A stretch of 64,000 nucleotides of DNA from Pelagicoccus enzymogenes (lineage in GTDB: Bacteria > Verrucomicrobiota > Verrucomicrobiia > Opitutales > Opitutaceae), in NCBI RefSeq assembly GCF_014803405.1, contig NZ_JACYFG010000006.1, positions 751,501 through 815,500 on the forward strand, in the 5' to 3' direction. Below are positions 8,245 to 16,793 of the stretch, in pieces (within the stretch, counting starts at the first letter, position 1; every line of letters begins with the position of its first letter). The position numbers were made by a program, and so were the translations under genes. The notes under the pieces are model-generated. The model had not been told where the DNA came from, searched no databases, and saw nothing but the letters and a program-made list of their open reading frames with translations.

Positions 8245-8278
8245 CTTCGTGCCCATTCGTGACCTTCGTGGGCAAATA
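8245..8278 (+). repeat. TTCGTG-type direct repeat unit
   Basis: CTTCGTGCCCATTCGTGACC followed by TTCGTGGGCAAAT: three TTCGTG motifs at a 10-base period, matching the unit at 5451. It sits between the mqo stop and its terminator and would be transcribed as part of the mRNA tail. Confidence 0.6.
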
Positions 8279-8284
8279 GTCATT

Positions 8285-9817
8285 TCATAAACTCGTCACC
8301 AAACTGTCGATACGCAACAAGCGATCCGACTTCTCGCGCAGCTCGCGATAGAGAGTCTCGTCACCCGCTAGGTGCTTTCCGTAAGCCGGCAGCATTTCCG
8401 CCAAGCGGGACTGCCATGCCTCCGTCTTCACCTCGTCAGCGAAGCACTTCTCCAAAACCTCTACGATAATGGATACAGACGTCGACGCACCCGGCGAAGC
8501 TCCCAGCAAGGCAGCGATCGAACCATCCTGGGCCGCCACCACTTCGGTGCCAAACTCCAGCTTGCCGCCACGGCCGCCCGCATTCTTCTTGATGATCTGC
8601 ACGCGTTGGCCAGCCGTAACCAGCTTCCAATCCTCTTCCTTCGCATCCGGGAAAAACTCGCGCAAGCCTTCCACGCGGTCGCTGTGCGACTTGCGAACCT
8701 CGTTGATGAGATACTGGGTCAGGTCCATGTTGTCCTTACCCACCGACAAGAGCGGCAAAAGGTTGTCGAGCTTGACCGACTTGATGAGGTCGAGGTTGGA
8801 ACCTTCCTTCAAGAACTTGGGCGAGAAACCGGCGTAAGGTCCGAACAACAATGCCCGACGCCCGTCGATCACGCGCGTATCCAAGTGCGGCACCGACATC
8901 GGCGGAGCGCCCACCGCTGCCTTGCCGTAGACCTTGGCCGCATGCTGGTCGATGATGTCGTGGTCGGTGCAAACCAGAAACTGCCCGCTCACCGGGAACC
9001 CGCCAAAGCCCTTGCCCTCCGGGATGCCCGACTTTTGCAGCAAGTGCAGCGATCCGCCACCCGCTCCGATGAAGGCGAAGTTGGCCGATAGCTTTTGCTT
9101 GCCGTATTCTTCGCTGTCGACCTTGACCTTCCACTGTCCATCGGCCGCCTGCCGGATGTCCGTCACCCGCGCCTGCATGGCGAGCTCTACGCCATCGAGC
9201 GAGATCAGGTGATCGATCAATTGCTGGGTAAGGGCGCCAAAATTGATATCCGTGCCGCTCTCCACGCGCGTCGCCGCGATGACCTCTTCCCCCGGACGGC
9301 CTTGCCCGAGCAGCGGAGCCCACTCCTTCACGGTTTCGGGATCTTCCGAGTACTCCATTTCCCCGAAAAGGTGCTGCTCCTTCAAGGCCTCGAAACGAGC
9401 CTTCAGGTAATCGCGATCCGCCTCGCCGCGCACGAAGCTCATGTGCGGCACCCGCTTGATAAATACGCTGGGGTCCGCGATCACGCCCTCTTCCACGAGG
9501 TGAGCCCAGAAGTGCTTCGAATTCTCGAACTGCTCGTTAATCTTGATCGCCTTGGAAACGTCCACCGTGCCGTCCGCCTTCTGCGGCGTGTAGTTGAGCT
9601 CGCAAAGAGCCGCGTGCCCCGTACCCGCATTGTTCCACGCATGGGAACTCTCGAGCGCCACGCGTGGGAGCGACTCCACGATCTGCAGCGTCAGCTCGGG
9701 TTTCAGCCGCTTCAGCATGATCCCCAAAGTCGCGCTCATGATGCCGCCGCCAATCAGGACGACGTCAGGATTTTCGAGAATAGGACCGGTCGACGGTCTT
9801 ACAGTGCGTTGTTTCAT
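8285..9817 (-). CDS. mqo: Malate:quinone oxidoreductase
   Basis: A 510-residue peripheral membrane flavoenzyme that oxidises L-malate to oxaloacetate and passes electrons to quinone, bypassing NAD-dependent malate dehydrogenase. The FAD-binding Rossmann motif VVLIGGGIMSATLGIML is near residues 20-36. Family blocks follow: ESSHAWNNAGTGHAALCELNYTP, VESGTDINFGALTQQLI, FIGAGGGSLHLLQKSGIP, and near the C-terminus LLGASPGASTS. Length matches the family. It is monocistronic, with its own terminator, and divergent from the C15-peptidase-like gene across 266 bases. It feeds the same quinone pool as the nuo genes at the other end of the window. Confidence 0.97.
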   Translation of the reverse strand: MKQRTVRPSTGPILENPDVVLIGGGIMSATLGIMLKRLKPELTLQIVESLPRVALESSHAWNNAGTGHAALCELNYTPQKADGTVDVSKAIKINEQFENSKHFWAHLVEEGVIADPSVFIKRVPHMSFVRGEADRDYLKARFEALKEQHLFGEMEYSEDPETVKEWAPLLGQGRPGEEVIAATRVESGTDINFGALTQQLIDHLISLDGVELAMQARVTDIRQAADGQWKVKVDSEEYGKQKLSANFAFIGAGGGSLHLLQKSGIPEGKGFGGFPVSGQFLVCTDHDIIDQHAAKVYGKAAVGAPPMSVPHLDTRVIDGRRALLFGPYAGFSPKFLKEGSNLDLIKSVKLDNLLPLLSVGKDNMDLTQYLINEVRKSHSDRVEGLREFFPDAKEEDWKLVTAGQRVQIIKKNAGGRGGKLEFGTEVVAAQDGSIAALLGASPGASTSVSIIVEVLEKCFADEVKTEAWQSRLAEMLPAYGKHLAGDETLYRELREKSDRLLRIDSLVTSL

Positions 9818-10083
9818 AGCGTTGCCACCGCGAATCCTCGCGGACCCGCAGCTTTAATTGCGTTCAATTATGTTCTTGGTGCCCGCTCGCCCTCCGAGGA
9901 GGCGAAGTGTTCAGTTTCTAAAAGCGGGAGCGCACATGAGAAGCAAAGCCGGCGCCATGGCAATGCCTTAGAGCGCCTAATAGCGAACTAGCGCAACCCA
10001 AGCAGGGGCTAATCCACTTGCAAGTCGTGGTCTACCAAAAACATGCGATTGATCCACGACGCCAAGCGCCTAAAAGAAAGACT

Positions 10084-10665
10084 ATGCCCGCGCGAGCGAA
10101 AATCCTCATCACCAGCTTCCAGCCCTTCCGCGGACGCGAACGCAACGGCTCCCAAACGATCGCCACCGCGCTGGAATCGACACTTGCGGAGCATCACGTT
10201 CAGCACCTCAGCCTGCCCGTGAGCTGGGGAGTGATCGAAGAAATCGCCCTCCCCCAAATGGAGACACTCAATCCCGATATCGTTCTCGGCCTCGGCGAGG
10301 GAACGCCCTGCTTCCTCAAAGTCGAAACGCTTGCCTTCAATCAGCGCATCGGGATCGACGAATCGAAAACCGCTCCCGCGAGCAAATCCATTGATTCAGC
10401 AGGGCCTCCTTCCTGTCCCTCCCGCTGGCCGCTACCTGAGTCGCTGGTCGAAAGCCTCAAATCCAAGGTGACAATCAGCGAGGACGCTGGTCGCTTCCTT
10501 TGCAATAACGCCCTCTACCGCTTCTCCCGCAGCCACTGCCCCTTCGCCGGGTTCTTCCACCTTCCTCCGCAAGGCGCCACTGCCGATTCCGCCTACCGGG
10601 AGCAATGGCTGCCCGTCGCGGAGCAACTCCTCGAATCTGCCATCCAACAAATTCCCACTCCATGA
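10084..10665 (+). CDS. Pyroglutamyl-peptidase I-like protein (peptidase C15 family)
   Basis: A 193-residue protein from the ATG at 10084; a longer in-frame start would add 22 residues lacking family similarity. Family features are the N-terminal ILITSFQPFRGRERNGS (cf. TGFEPFGG...NPS), VLGLGE, the Glu segment VETLAFNQRIG, the nucleophile segment GRFLCNNALYRF and the His segment GFFHLPP. The Glu-Cys-His triad of C15 peptidases, which remove N-terminal pyroglutamate, therefore looks retained, although the flanks are divergent. Its stop overlaps the start of the regulator gene (ATGA), indicating translational coupling. Substrate specificity is inferred. Confidence 0.82.
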   Translation: MPARAKILITSFQPFRGRERNGSQTIATALESTLAEHHVQHLSLPVSWGVIEEIALPQMETLNPDIVLGLGEGTPCFLKVETLAFNQRIGIDESKTAPASKSIDSAGPPSCPSRWPLPESLVESLKSKVTISEDAGRFLCNNALYRFSRSHCPFAGFFHLPPQGATADSAYREQWLPVAEQLLESAIQQIPTP

Positions 10666-11243
10666 GCGCCGCCAAACTCCAGCTCCTCCGCCACGCCATG
10701 GAGCGATACGCTCCGCTGAGCCAATCCACCTGGAAGCAGGTCCAACAAAGCTGCAGCGAGCGCAAGCTCGCCAAAGGCGAAATCCTCGTGCAAATCGGGG
10801 CCCCCAGCCAACATCTTTATTTCGTCTGCCAAGGCCTGCTCCGCTCCTACACCCTCTCGGAGGACGGCAAGGAATATAACAAGAAGTTCTTCCCCGAAAA
10901 CACCTTTCCCGGCTCCATCCGGGCCCTGCTCACAGGCGGCCCCTCCGACTTCGCTCTGCAAGCGCTCGAAGCCTCCGTAGTGCTCGCCATCGACCATCCC
11001 GCCTACCGCCGACTGCTCGAAAAGGCGGAAGACCTGAAGTGGTACCATATCCAATACTTGGAGACGAATTGGGTGCTCGACAAAGAACCCATCGAAGTCG
11101 GCCTCGCGCTCTCCGACTCCTCTGCCCGCTATCAAGCGTTTGTCGAAAAGCATGCGTCTATTCTCCACCGCATACCGCTCCACCACATCGCCTCAGCCAT
11201 CGGCGTCACCCCCACCCAACTTAGCCGTATACGGAAATTGTAG
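10662..11243 (+). CDS. Crp/Fnr-family transcriptional regulator
   Basis: A 193-residue regulator. Residues about 15-120 form a cyclic-nucleotide-binding-like beta-roll (KGEILVQIGAPSQHLYFVCQ, GLLRSYTLSEDGKEYNKKFF). The C-terminus is a short helix-turn-helix (IPLHHIASAIGVTPTQLSRI), as in the Bacteroidota-style subgroup. There is no Fnr-type cysteine set, so oxygen sensing by an iron-sulfur cluster is unlikely, and the cNMP-binding residues cannot be assigned with confidence. The ATG start overlaps the preceding TGA by four bases. The TAG stop is the left edge of a palindromic repeat. Targets are unknown; the coupled peptidase gene is a candidate. Confidence 0.88.
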   Translation: MSAAKLQLLRHAMERYAPLSQSTWKQVQQSCSERKLAKGEILVQIGAPSQHLYFVCQGLLRSYTLSEDGKEYNKKFFPENTFPGSIRALLTGGPSDFALQALEASVVLAIDHPAYRRLLEKAEDLKWYHIQYLETNWVLDKEPIEVGLALSDSSARYQAFVEKHASILHRIPLHHIASAIGVTPTQLSRIRKL

Positions 11244-11309
11244 GAAGCGACCTCGCGTCGCGATTTCAATCCTTGCCTTTTCGCGGGCACAAAGCCGCTT
11301 CCCACACGC
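11241..11309 (+). repeat. Inverted pair of GAAGCG-type palindromes
   Basis: TAGGAAGCGACCTCGCGTCG (from 11241) supplies the stop codon of the regulator gene. An inverted relative lies at about 11279-11308, whose reverse complement begins TGTGGGAAGCGGCTTTGTGC. The pair could fold as one large hairpin or as two small ones. Confidence 0.65.
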
Positions 11310-11375
11310 ACAAAAAAACGCCTCCCCTCAACATAGGTTGAGGCCATTCGCTTCGCGAGCTGCTAAAGTCGCTCC

Positions 11376-11834
11376 ATGCACGCAACGCAACTCGCACTCA
11401 TCAGCCTCGCAGCCGGCATGGCCATCTCCATCCAAAGCGCCTTGAGCGGCCAGCTCAGCCAACGCCTCAGCAATCCATTGCTCGCCAGCGCCGCGGTCTA
11501 CCTGATCGGCTTTCTCGGCATCGCCGCCTACCTCGCAACTCACCGCAGCCAGCTCCCACCACGCGAGATCCTCTCGCAAGTCCCCGCCTACCTTTGGATC
11601 GCCGGCGGCCTCATCAGCGCCATAGCCCTCTCCTGCGTCTACAGAGTGATGCCCCACTTCGGCGTCGCCTCCACACTCCTCTTCGTGATTTGCGGCCAAC
11701 TCTTGATCGCTGCCCTGGTCAGCCACTTCGCCTGGTTCGGCATGCCCGCCGCGCCGCTCACTCCCAGCAGACTGTTTTCGCTTTTGCTCGTGGTCGCCGG
11801 AGCGGCTCTCTACAACCACCAACCAACTGCCTGA
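11376..11834 (+). CDS. DMT/YdcZ-type (DUF606) inner-membrane protein
   Basis: A 152-residue, very hydrophobic protein with five predicted membrane helices. It begins LALISLAAGMAISIQSALSG and includes PLLASAAVYLIGFLGIAAYL and GVASTLLFVICGQLLIAALV. This size and pattern fit the YdcZ/DUF606 branch of the drug/metabolite transporter superfamily, half-size proteins thought to act as dimers; the substrate is unknown. The N-acetyltransferase gene starts 5 bases after its stop, so the two are likely one transcription unit. Confidence 0.82.
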   Translation: MHATQLALISLAAGMAISIQSALSGQLSQRLSNPLLASAAVYLIGFLGIAAYLATHRSQLPPREILSQVPAYLWIAGGLISAIALSCVYRVMPHFGVASTLLFVICGQLLIAALVSHFAWFGMPAAPLTPSRLFSLLLVVAGAALYNHQPTA

Positions 11835-11839
11835 TAGCC

Positions 11840-12658
11840 ATGACAACCCGCCTTCCGCAAACCGGACTCGACCTGAGCCTCTATTTCTCACGCATCGGCT
11901 ACGACGGCAACGCCAAGCCCACTCTCGCCTGCCTCAAGCAACTGCATCGCCTGCACGAACAAAACATTCCCTTCGAAAACCTGGACGTTCTACTGGGCAA
12001 GCAAATCTCCATCGAAATCCCCTCCATCTTTGAGAAACTGGTTACCCAAAAACGAGGCGGCTACTGCTTCGAGCAAAACACCCTCTTTGCCGCAGTCCTG
12101 ACCGCGATCGGATTCGAAGTCTCGCCCATGCTCGCACGCGTCCGCTGGATGGCCCCAGCCGATGCGGTCACACCGCTCAGCCACATGATCCTGCGAGTCG
12201 AGACCGAACACGGACCGCAGCTCGCCGACGTCGGGTTCGGCGGCGTAGGCCTTGTCGAACCGATCGCCCTGGACCATCGCGCCCCCCAACACCTCGACTT
12301 TGAACCTCGCCGCATCGTCCATCGCGACAAGCATCTCGTCCACCAAATCAAACTGGGCGAGGAATGGGCCGACGTCTACCAATTCATCCCCGAGGCCGTC
12401 GCCCCCATCGACCTGGATATCGGAAACTGGTTTTCCTTCACCCACCCCAAGGCCCGTTTCCGCAATTCCCTGCTCGTAGCTCAGCTAAAAGAAACCGGCC
12501 GTATCATCATCGCCGATACAGAATTCATCGAACGCGACTGGCGAGGAAACGCAACCCGCACCCAAATCAAAAGCCAAGCGGAACTACAGAGCATTCTCAG
12601 CGAACAGTATCGCCTGCAACTTCCCAAAGACGCAAAACTGCCACTCTTCGCCTCCTAG
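11840..12658 (+). CDS. nat: Arylamine N-acetyltransferase
   Basis: About 272 residues from the ATG at 11840. The enzyme transfers an acetyl (or other acyl) group from CoA to arylamines, hydrazines or related amines through a Cys-His-Asp triad. All three residues are visible: Cys in KRGGYCFEQN, His in PLSHMIL and Asp in LADVGFGG. The N-terminal helix bundle (LKQLHRLHEQNIPFENLDVL) is standard for the family. Length is normal. It follows the YdcZ-like membrane protein closely and is convergent with the beta-helix gene, with 14 bases between the stops. The physiological substrate is unknown; detoxification or aromatic metabolism is plausible. Confidence 0.94.
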   Translation: MTTRLPQTGLDLSLYFSRIGYDGNAKPTLACLKQLHRLHEQNIPFENLDVLLGKQISIEIPSIFEKLVTQKRGGYCFEQNTLFAAVLTAIGFEVSPMLARVRWMAPADAVTPLSHMILRVETEHGPQLADVGFGGVGLVEPIALDHRAPQHLDFEPRRIVHRDKHLVHQIKLGEEWADVYQFIPEAVAPIDLDIGNWFSFTHPKARFRNSLLVAQLKETGRIIIADTEFIERDWRGNATRTQIKSQAELQSILSEQYRLQLPKDAKLPLFAS

Positions 12659-12672
12659 CCTTCCAAGTACCG

Positions 12673-13839
12673 CTAAGACTCCGGGGCGGCTACCAACGAG
12701 TCATACGTATTCAGCGCCTGATAGAGGCGTTTCGAATAAGGACCGTCTGGTAGATCCGCGCCTTCGTTCCCGACCGGGTTCCAGCCGCCCTCCAGCCTGT
12801 CCAAAGGAGCTCCAGCAGTCGAGATCGCGCCGCGTCCTCTCAAGTCGTTCCTCGCAAAGCTCGAAAGAACGACTCGATTCGCCGCCGACTGTTTTGCCGT
12901 CACGGATCCCATTCGCACCCCGCCATTGTTTTCCACAATCTCGCAAGAGGCGATCTCGACGTTGAAGACTCCTTTTCCCTTTTCGTCGTGCGAAAGGAAG
13001 AAAGCCCAATTTCCGGAGCCCTTCACGAGAGACTTGTAGAACATCAGCCCATCGCTGTGGCGGGCAAATACGCCGACATCTCGATTGTCCACGATCCGAC
13101 AATTCGCAAACAAAGCCTCGGATACCGCGTTATCGATACTCACGCCCGCACCTCGATTCCTACGAAGATCGCAATCCACGGTGTAGACGCCTACGCTGTC
13201 GTAATAAGCGACACCGTCAAAGTAGTTGTTTTCGAATACACAAGTTCGGGCCACCACATCCCGACATCGCCAACTGACCACCAATCCACCCGATCGGTTG
13301 TTACCGCAAATGACTCCCTCGACGCGCAAGCCCGTCACCGTGCGCGCATCGATTCCGTTGTTACGAATCCACGGCCGCTGCTGGTTGTATTCACTTTCCT
13401 GATAATCTTTGTTCCCATCGATAACAAGGTTCGCGATCGTAACGTTTTCAATCCGCTCCCACTCCTCGGGATATTCGCTCAGTGGCCCAACCGAGATCAC
13501 CGGCGCCTGAGCGTTTTTCGCCAAACGCAGCACCGTTCCCGCTTCCCCTACAAGCGAGACGTTGGAACGATTGATGTGAAGGCTATGCCGCAGGCGATAG
13601 CTTCCAGATTTGATCTTAATGCAAATGGATCGAGCGTCGCTCGCTTCCAGAGTTCGCTGCACTTCTCTGAAGTCTCGGTTCCGGGCAATTTCCAGAACCA
13701 AAACGTCCTCTGCACGATCTACCGCAAACGCCACGTCCACTCCCAGCGACGAAGCGACAAGAAGCGCCAAAGCTAAGACTCCGCTCCGTAGCAAATGTCG
13801 AGCGAGGGCTGAAGCATCTCCTGGAAACAAACCGGGCAT
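12673..13839 (-). CDS. Exported right-handed beta-helix protein
   Basis: About 388 residues from the in-frame ATG at 13839. A longer start at 13944 would place 35 extra residues before the signal peptide, so the shorter form is preferred. The signal sequence is RHLLRSGVLALALLVASSLG followed by VDVAFA. The mature protein shows pectate-lyase-like beta-helix coils: VTIANLVIDGNKDY, LRVEGVICGNNRSGGLVV, CRDVVARTCVFENNYFDGVA, LFANCRIVDNRDVGVFAR. Such folds occur in polysaccharide lyases and epimerases and in structural surface proteins. No catalytic set could be assigned. Periplasmic or extracellular. Confidence 0.8.
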   Translation of the reverse strand: MPGLFPGDASALARHLLRSGVLALALLVASSLGVDVAFAVDRAEDVLVLEIARNRDFREVQRTLEASDARSICIKIKSGSYRLRHSLHINRSNVSLVGEAGTVLRLAKNAQAPVISVGPLSEYPEEWERIENVTIANLVIDGNKDYQESEYNQQRPWIRNNGIDARTVTGLRVEGVICGNNRSGGLVVSWRCRDVVARTCVFENNYFDGVAYYDSVGVYTVDCDLRRNRGAGVSIDNAVSEALFANCRIVDNRDVGVFARHSDGLMFYKSLVKGSGNWAFFLSHDEKGKGVFNVEIASCEIVENNGGVRMGSVTAKQSAANRVVLSSFARNDLRGRGAISTAGAPLDRLEGGWNPVGNEGADLPDGPYSKRLYQALNTYDSLVAAPES

Positions 13840-14130
13840 GCTAGCGTTTATGGGCGAAAACAGCTCCCCTTGCGATAGCGAAAGCGACGAAGCGCCTGAT
13901 ATGGAGCCCACTCCTAGCCGTGCCTGCTCCTTTGCCTTAGCCACCTCCTTCCTCCCTGCCCTTGAGCGCTACAAGCTATGGAAAACTCAAGAAGCAAAAC
14001 CCAAGCGTATCGACAAGGTCGATACTCCCCCGCCGATACCTCCAGCGCGATTCGTTCAAATTTTCTGCAAAGCGGTTGAGAGAGCCGCAAACCTGAGCTA
14101 ATTGGAAAGTCCACCGCAACCCACGCCTCT

Positions 14131-15417
14131 ATGAACTTCGACTATACCCATCCCCGGGCCCAGCTGCTCAGCATCATGGACCGCATCTACCAGTTCGGCA
14201 TGACCACCACCTCCGGTGGCAACCTCTCCATCAAGGAATCAGACGGCACTATCTGGATCACTCCTGCGGGCGTAGACAAAGGCTCGCTCACTTGGGAGGA
14301 CATCGTAAAAGTCAACCCCGACGGCACGACCAGCGGCCGGCATCGCCCCTCCTCCGAGTTCCCCTTTCACAAGGCGATCTACGACGCGCGTCCCGACATC
14401 GAGGCCATCGTGCACGCCCACCCCTCCGCCCTCGTTTCCTACAGCATCGTGCGCAAGGCTCCTCCCACTCGCATCATTCCCCAAGCCTACGAAGTCTGCC
14501 AAAACGTCGACTTCGCTCCCTACGCCCTCCCGGGCAGCGCCCAGCTTGGAAAAAACATCGCCGACACTTTCGCCCGTGGCGTCGACTCCGTGCTCCTGGA
14601 AAACCACGGCGTGGTCTGCGGCGGCAAAGACTTGCTCGATGCCTTCTCCCGCTTCGAAACCTTGGAATTTTGCGGCCGCCTCGCCATAAAGGCGCAACGC
14701 CTCGGCACCGTGAAAGAGCTCACCCAAGAGCAGGTCGACCTGCGCCATCAACGTAAACACCTCCTCCCGGAATTCTCCCCAGCGGATCGCAGCAGCGAAG
14801 AGAAAGCCCTACGCCGCCACATCTGCGAAATCATGCACCGCGCCTATCGCCACCAGCTGGTTTCCAGCTTGGAAGGCGTCGTCTCCGCACGCCTGGACGC
14901 CAACAGTTTCCTCATCAGCCCGACTGCGATAGACCGCCAACTTCTGGACGTATCCGAAATCGTCCTAATAAAAGAAGGGCTACGAGAACGCGGCAAACTT
15001 CCTAGCCGAGCCGTTCAGCTGCACGAGCGGGTCTATCGCGACCACCCATGGATCAATTCCATAATCACGGCCCAGCCGCCATCCTCTGCCGCCTTCTGCC
15101 TGACCGACACTCCTTTCGCTACCCGCACGATTCCCGAGAGCTACATCCTCCTGCGAGACATTCCCCGCCTTCCCTTCGGAGCCCAATACACCGACGAATC
15201 AAAAGTCTCGGAGGCAATCGGTGAAGACACGCCCGTCATCCTGATCGAGAACGAAGCCGTGCTTGTAGTTGGAAAGTCACTACTGGAAGCTTACGACCGC
15301 CTCGAGGTCGCCGAATTCAGCGCCGGCTCCCTCATCGACGCCTACGCGCTCGGAGGACTGGTGGAAATGGACGACAAAGCCATCGACGAGCTCAAGGTAG
15401 CCTTCCTCGGCGGCTGA
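14131..15417 (+). CDS. Tandem class II aldolase/adducin-domain protein
   Basis: A 428-residue protein made of two class II aldolase domains in tandem. The first (residues 1-205) is intact: TTTSGGNLSIKE phosphate-binding segment, SSEFPFHKAIY (catalytic Glu), IVHAHPSAL (two zinc His) and LLENHGVVCGG (third His). This resembles L-fuculose-phosphate aldolase and related enzymes acting on small phosphorylated sugars. The second (residues about 230-425) keeps the fold but has lost the metal ligands: the HAHP position reads TAQPPSS and ENHG reads IENEAVL. It is therefore probably structural or regulatory. The cytochrome gene starts 64 bases downstream. The substrate is not predictable. Confidence 0.88.
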   Translation: MNFDYTHPRAQLLSIMDRIYQFGMTTTSGGNLSIKESDGTIWITPAGVDKGSLTWEDIVKVNPDGTTSGRHRPSSEFPFHKAIYDARPDIEAIVHAHPSALVSYSIVRKAPPTRIIPQAYEVCQNVDFAPYALPGSAQLGKNIADTFARGVDSVLLENHGVVCGGKDLLDAFSRFETLEFCGRLAIKAQRLGTVKELTQEQVDLRHQRKHLLPEFSPADRSSEEKALRRHICEIMHRAYRHQLVSSLEGVVSARLDANSFLISPTAIDRQLLDVSEIVLIKEGLRERGKLPSRAVQLHERVYRDHPWINSIITAQPPSSAAFCLTDTPFATRTIPESYILLRDIPRLPFGAQYTDESKVSEAIGEDTPVILIENEAVLVVGKSLLEAYDRLEVAEFSAGSLIDAYALGGLVEMDDKAIDELKVAFLGG

Positions 15418-15481
15418 CCCGGGATTGGCTTCGACAGCGAATCCATTCTCGTTCAATCTGATCGCCGCCTCAATCCACACC

Positions 15482-16348
15482 ATGAAACGAATAATACTCC
15501 GCGCATTTGCAGGCATCCTGCTGCTCGCAATCCTATTCGTCGGCTTCATCGCCTTCCGCTTCAACGCCCTCGCCACACAAAACTACCTTTCTCCCCAATT
15601 CACGATAGCAGCGGACGTAAGCAGCGCCGACATCGCCCTCGGGCACCGTATCTACGCCGTACGCGCCGGCTGCATCGACTGCCATGGCGAGGACGCTTCC
15701 GGCGTCCTGATCATGGAAAACGGTCCCATGGGGAAAATCCACGGAGCCAACCTCACGCCATACAATCTCAAGGATTGGAGCGACGAGGAGATCGCCACCG
15801 CCATCCGCTACGGTATCCACAAGTCTGGCCGCTCCCTGCGCTTCATGCCGTCCTTCGACTACACGGCCATGAGCAAAGGCGACATCGCCGCACTCGTGGC
15901 CTACCTCCGCACTTTGGATTCAGTCGAAAAACCATTGCAGGAAAACAGCTACGGCCCCATCGCCCGCATGCTTTCAAGCTTCGGCAAAATGCCTGTCATG
16001 TTCCCCGCCGCCATCATCGATCCCGCCGCCGGATTCGCCGAAAAGCCAAAGGAAGGGCCTACTGCGGAATTCGGACGCTACCTCGCCAGCTCCTGCGTCG
16101 GTTGCCACGGCGAGGATATGGCCGGAGGTCCGATCCCCGGTGGCGACCCCTCCTGGCCTGAAGCCGGCAACTCAAGGCTCGGCAGCAACCCAATCTGGAC
16201 CAAGGAAAGCTTCGCTCACATGATTTCCACCGGCATCTCTCCCACTACCGGACAAGCGATTCGCGCCCCCATGCCCGTCGCCCTGCTCAAGCAGTTCAAC
16301 GAAGACGAAGTCACCGCCCTCTGGGAATACCTCAAGACGCTCGACTAG
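15482..16348 (+). CDS. Membrane-anchored diheme cytochrome c
   Basis: About 288 residues from the ATG at 15482. The N-terminal helix (IILRAFAGILLLAILFVGFI) is an uncleaved anchor or signal. Two class I cytochrome c domains follow, with heme-binding CIDCH (Cys64, Cys67, His68) and CVGCH (Cys205, Cys208, His209). Candidate axial Met residues are in FMPSFDY (domain 1) and APMPVAL (domain 2). The layout resembles cytochrome subunits of periplasmic alcohol, gluconate or aldose dehydrogenases, which pass electrons to the respiratory chain. No partner dehydrogenase is adjacent; the aldolase upstream may be unrelated. Confidence 0.9.
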   Translation: MKRIILRAFAGILLLAILFVGFIAFRFNALATQNYLSPQFTIAADVSSADIALGHRIYAVRAGCIDCHGEDASGVLIMENGPMGKIHGANLTPYNLKDWSDEEIATAIRYGIHKSGRSLRFMPSFDYTAMSKGDIAALVAYLRTLDSVEKPLQENSYGPIARMLSSFGKMPVMFPAAIIDPAAGFAEKPKEGPTAEFGRYLASSCVGCHGEDMAGGPIPGGDPSWPEAGNSRLGSNPIWTKESFAHMISTGISPTTGQAIRAPMPVALLKQFNEDEVTALWEYLKTLD

Positions 16349-16352
16349 TAAG

Positions 16353-16692
16353 CGCGGGAAGCGGCCTGCGCCGCGACGAAAGAAAGTTGAAAGGTGGCGC
16401 GGCTTCTCTGAAGATGCACTTCGAATGGTGCTCCCAAGTCAAGTCGTCTTGGGGCAAGCCGACCCATCAGCGAAGTCCCGTGCAATTTGATACAGGTGGT
16501 TCGGCCGCTCCGCGGGCGAAGAAAGACGCTCGGGGAGCGACCGTGTTCAATCGCGTGACAAGCACGCTCACACAAAAAGCATCACCAAAAGCAGTGGGAA
16601 TGCGGGCTATGCATTCGGTCCGACTGTGGGAAGCGGCCTTGTGCCGCGATTGGGCAGGATCGATCGTGCCACAAGGTCACTTCCCACTGTAG
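16353..16692 (+). repeat. Repeat-filled stretch between cytochrome and valS
   Basis: The 445 bases between the convergent genes hold no credible gene. A GAAGCGG-type unit lies at about 16355-16378 (GGGAAGCGGCCTGCGCCGCG). A TCGGCCGCTCCGCGGGCG unit lies at about 16501-16518, the same as at 7390. At 16625-16650 GTGGGAAGCGGCCTTGTGCC is followed by an inverted, slightly diverged copy ending at 16690 (reverse complement CAGTGGGAAGTGACCTTGTG), giving a palindrome of about 65 bases. Confidence 0.7.
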
Positions 16693-16727
16693 AATCACTA
16701 TCCCCGCAAAAGGGTGAGGAACCAAAA

Positions 16728-16754
16728 AAGAGCGGGTCCTGAAACCCGCTCTTT
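16728..16754 (-). terminator. Intrinsic terminator of valS
   Basis: AAAGAGCGGGT ... ACCCGCTCTTT is a perfect 11-bp stem with a short loop, followed on the minus strand by a T run. It lies 40 bases beyond the valS stop. Confidence 0.85.
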
Positions 16755-16793
16755 TGAAATTCAGCTTCGCGGCCCTCGCGGGCAGCTTTCAAA

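Noticed and set aside
16387-16692. Open frame of 101 codons between cytochrome and valS
   Set aside because: It runs through three families of intergenic repeats and has no start signal or similarity to a protein family.
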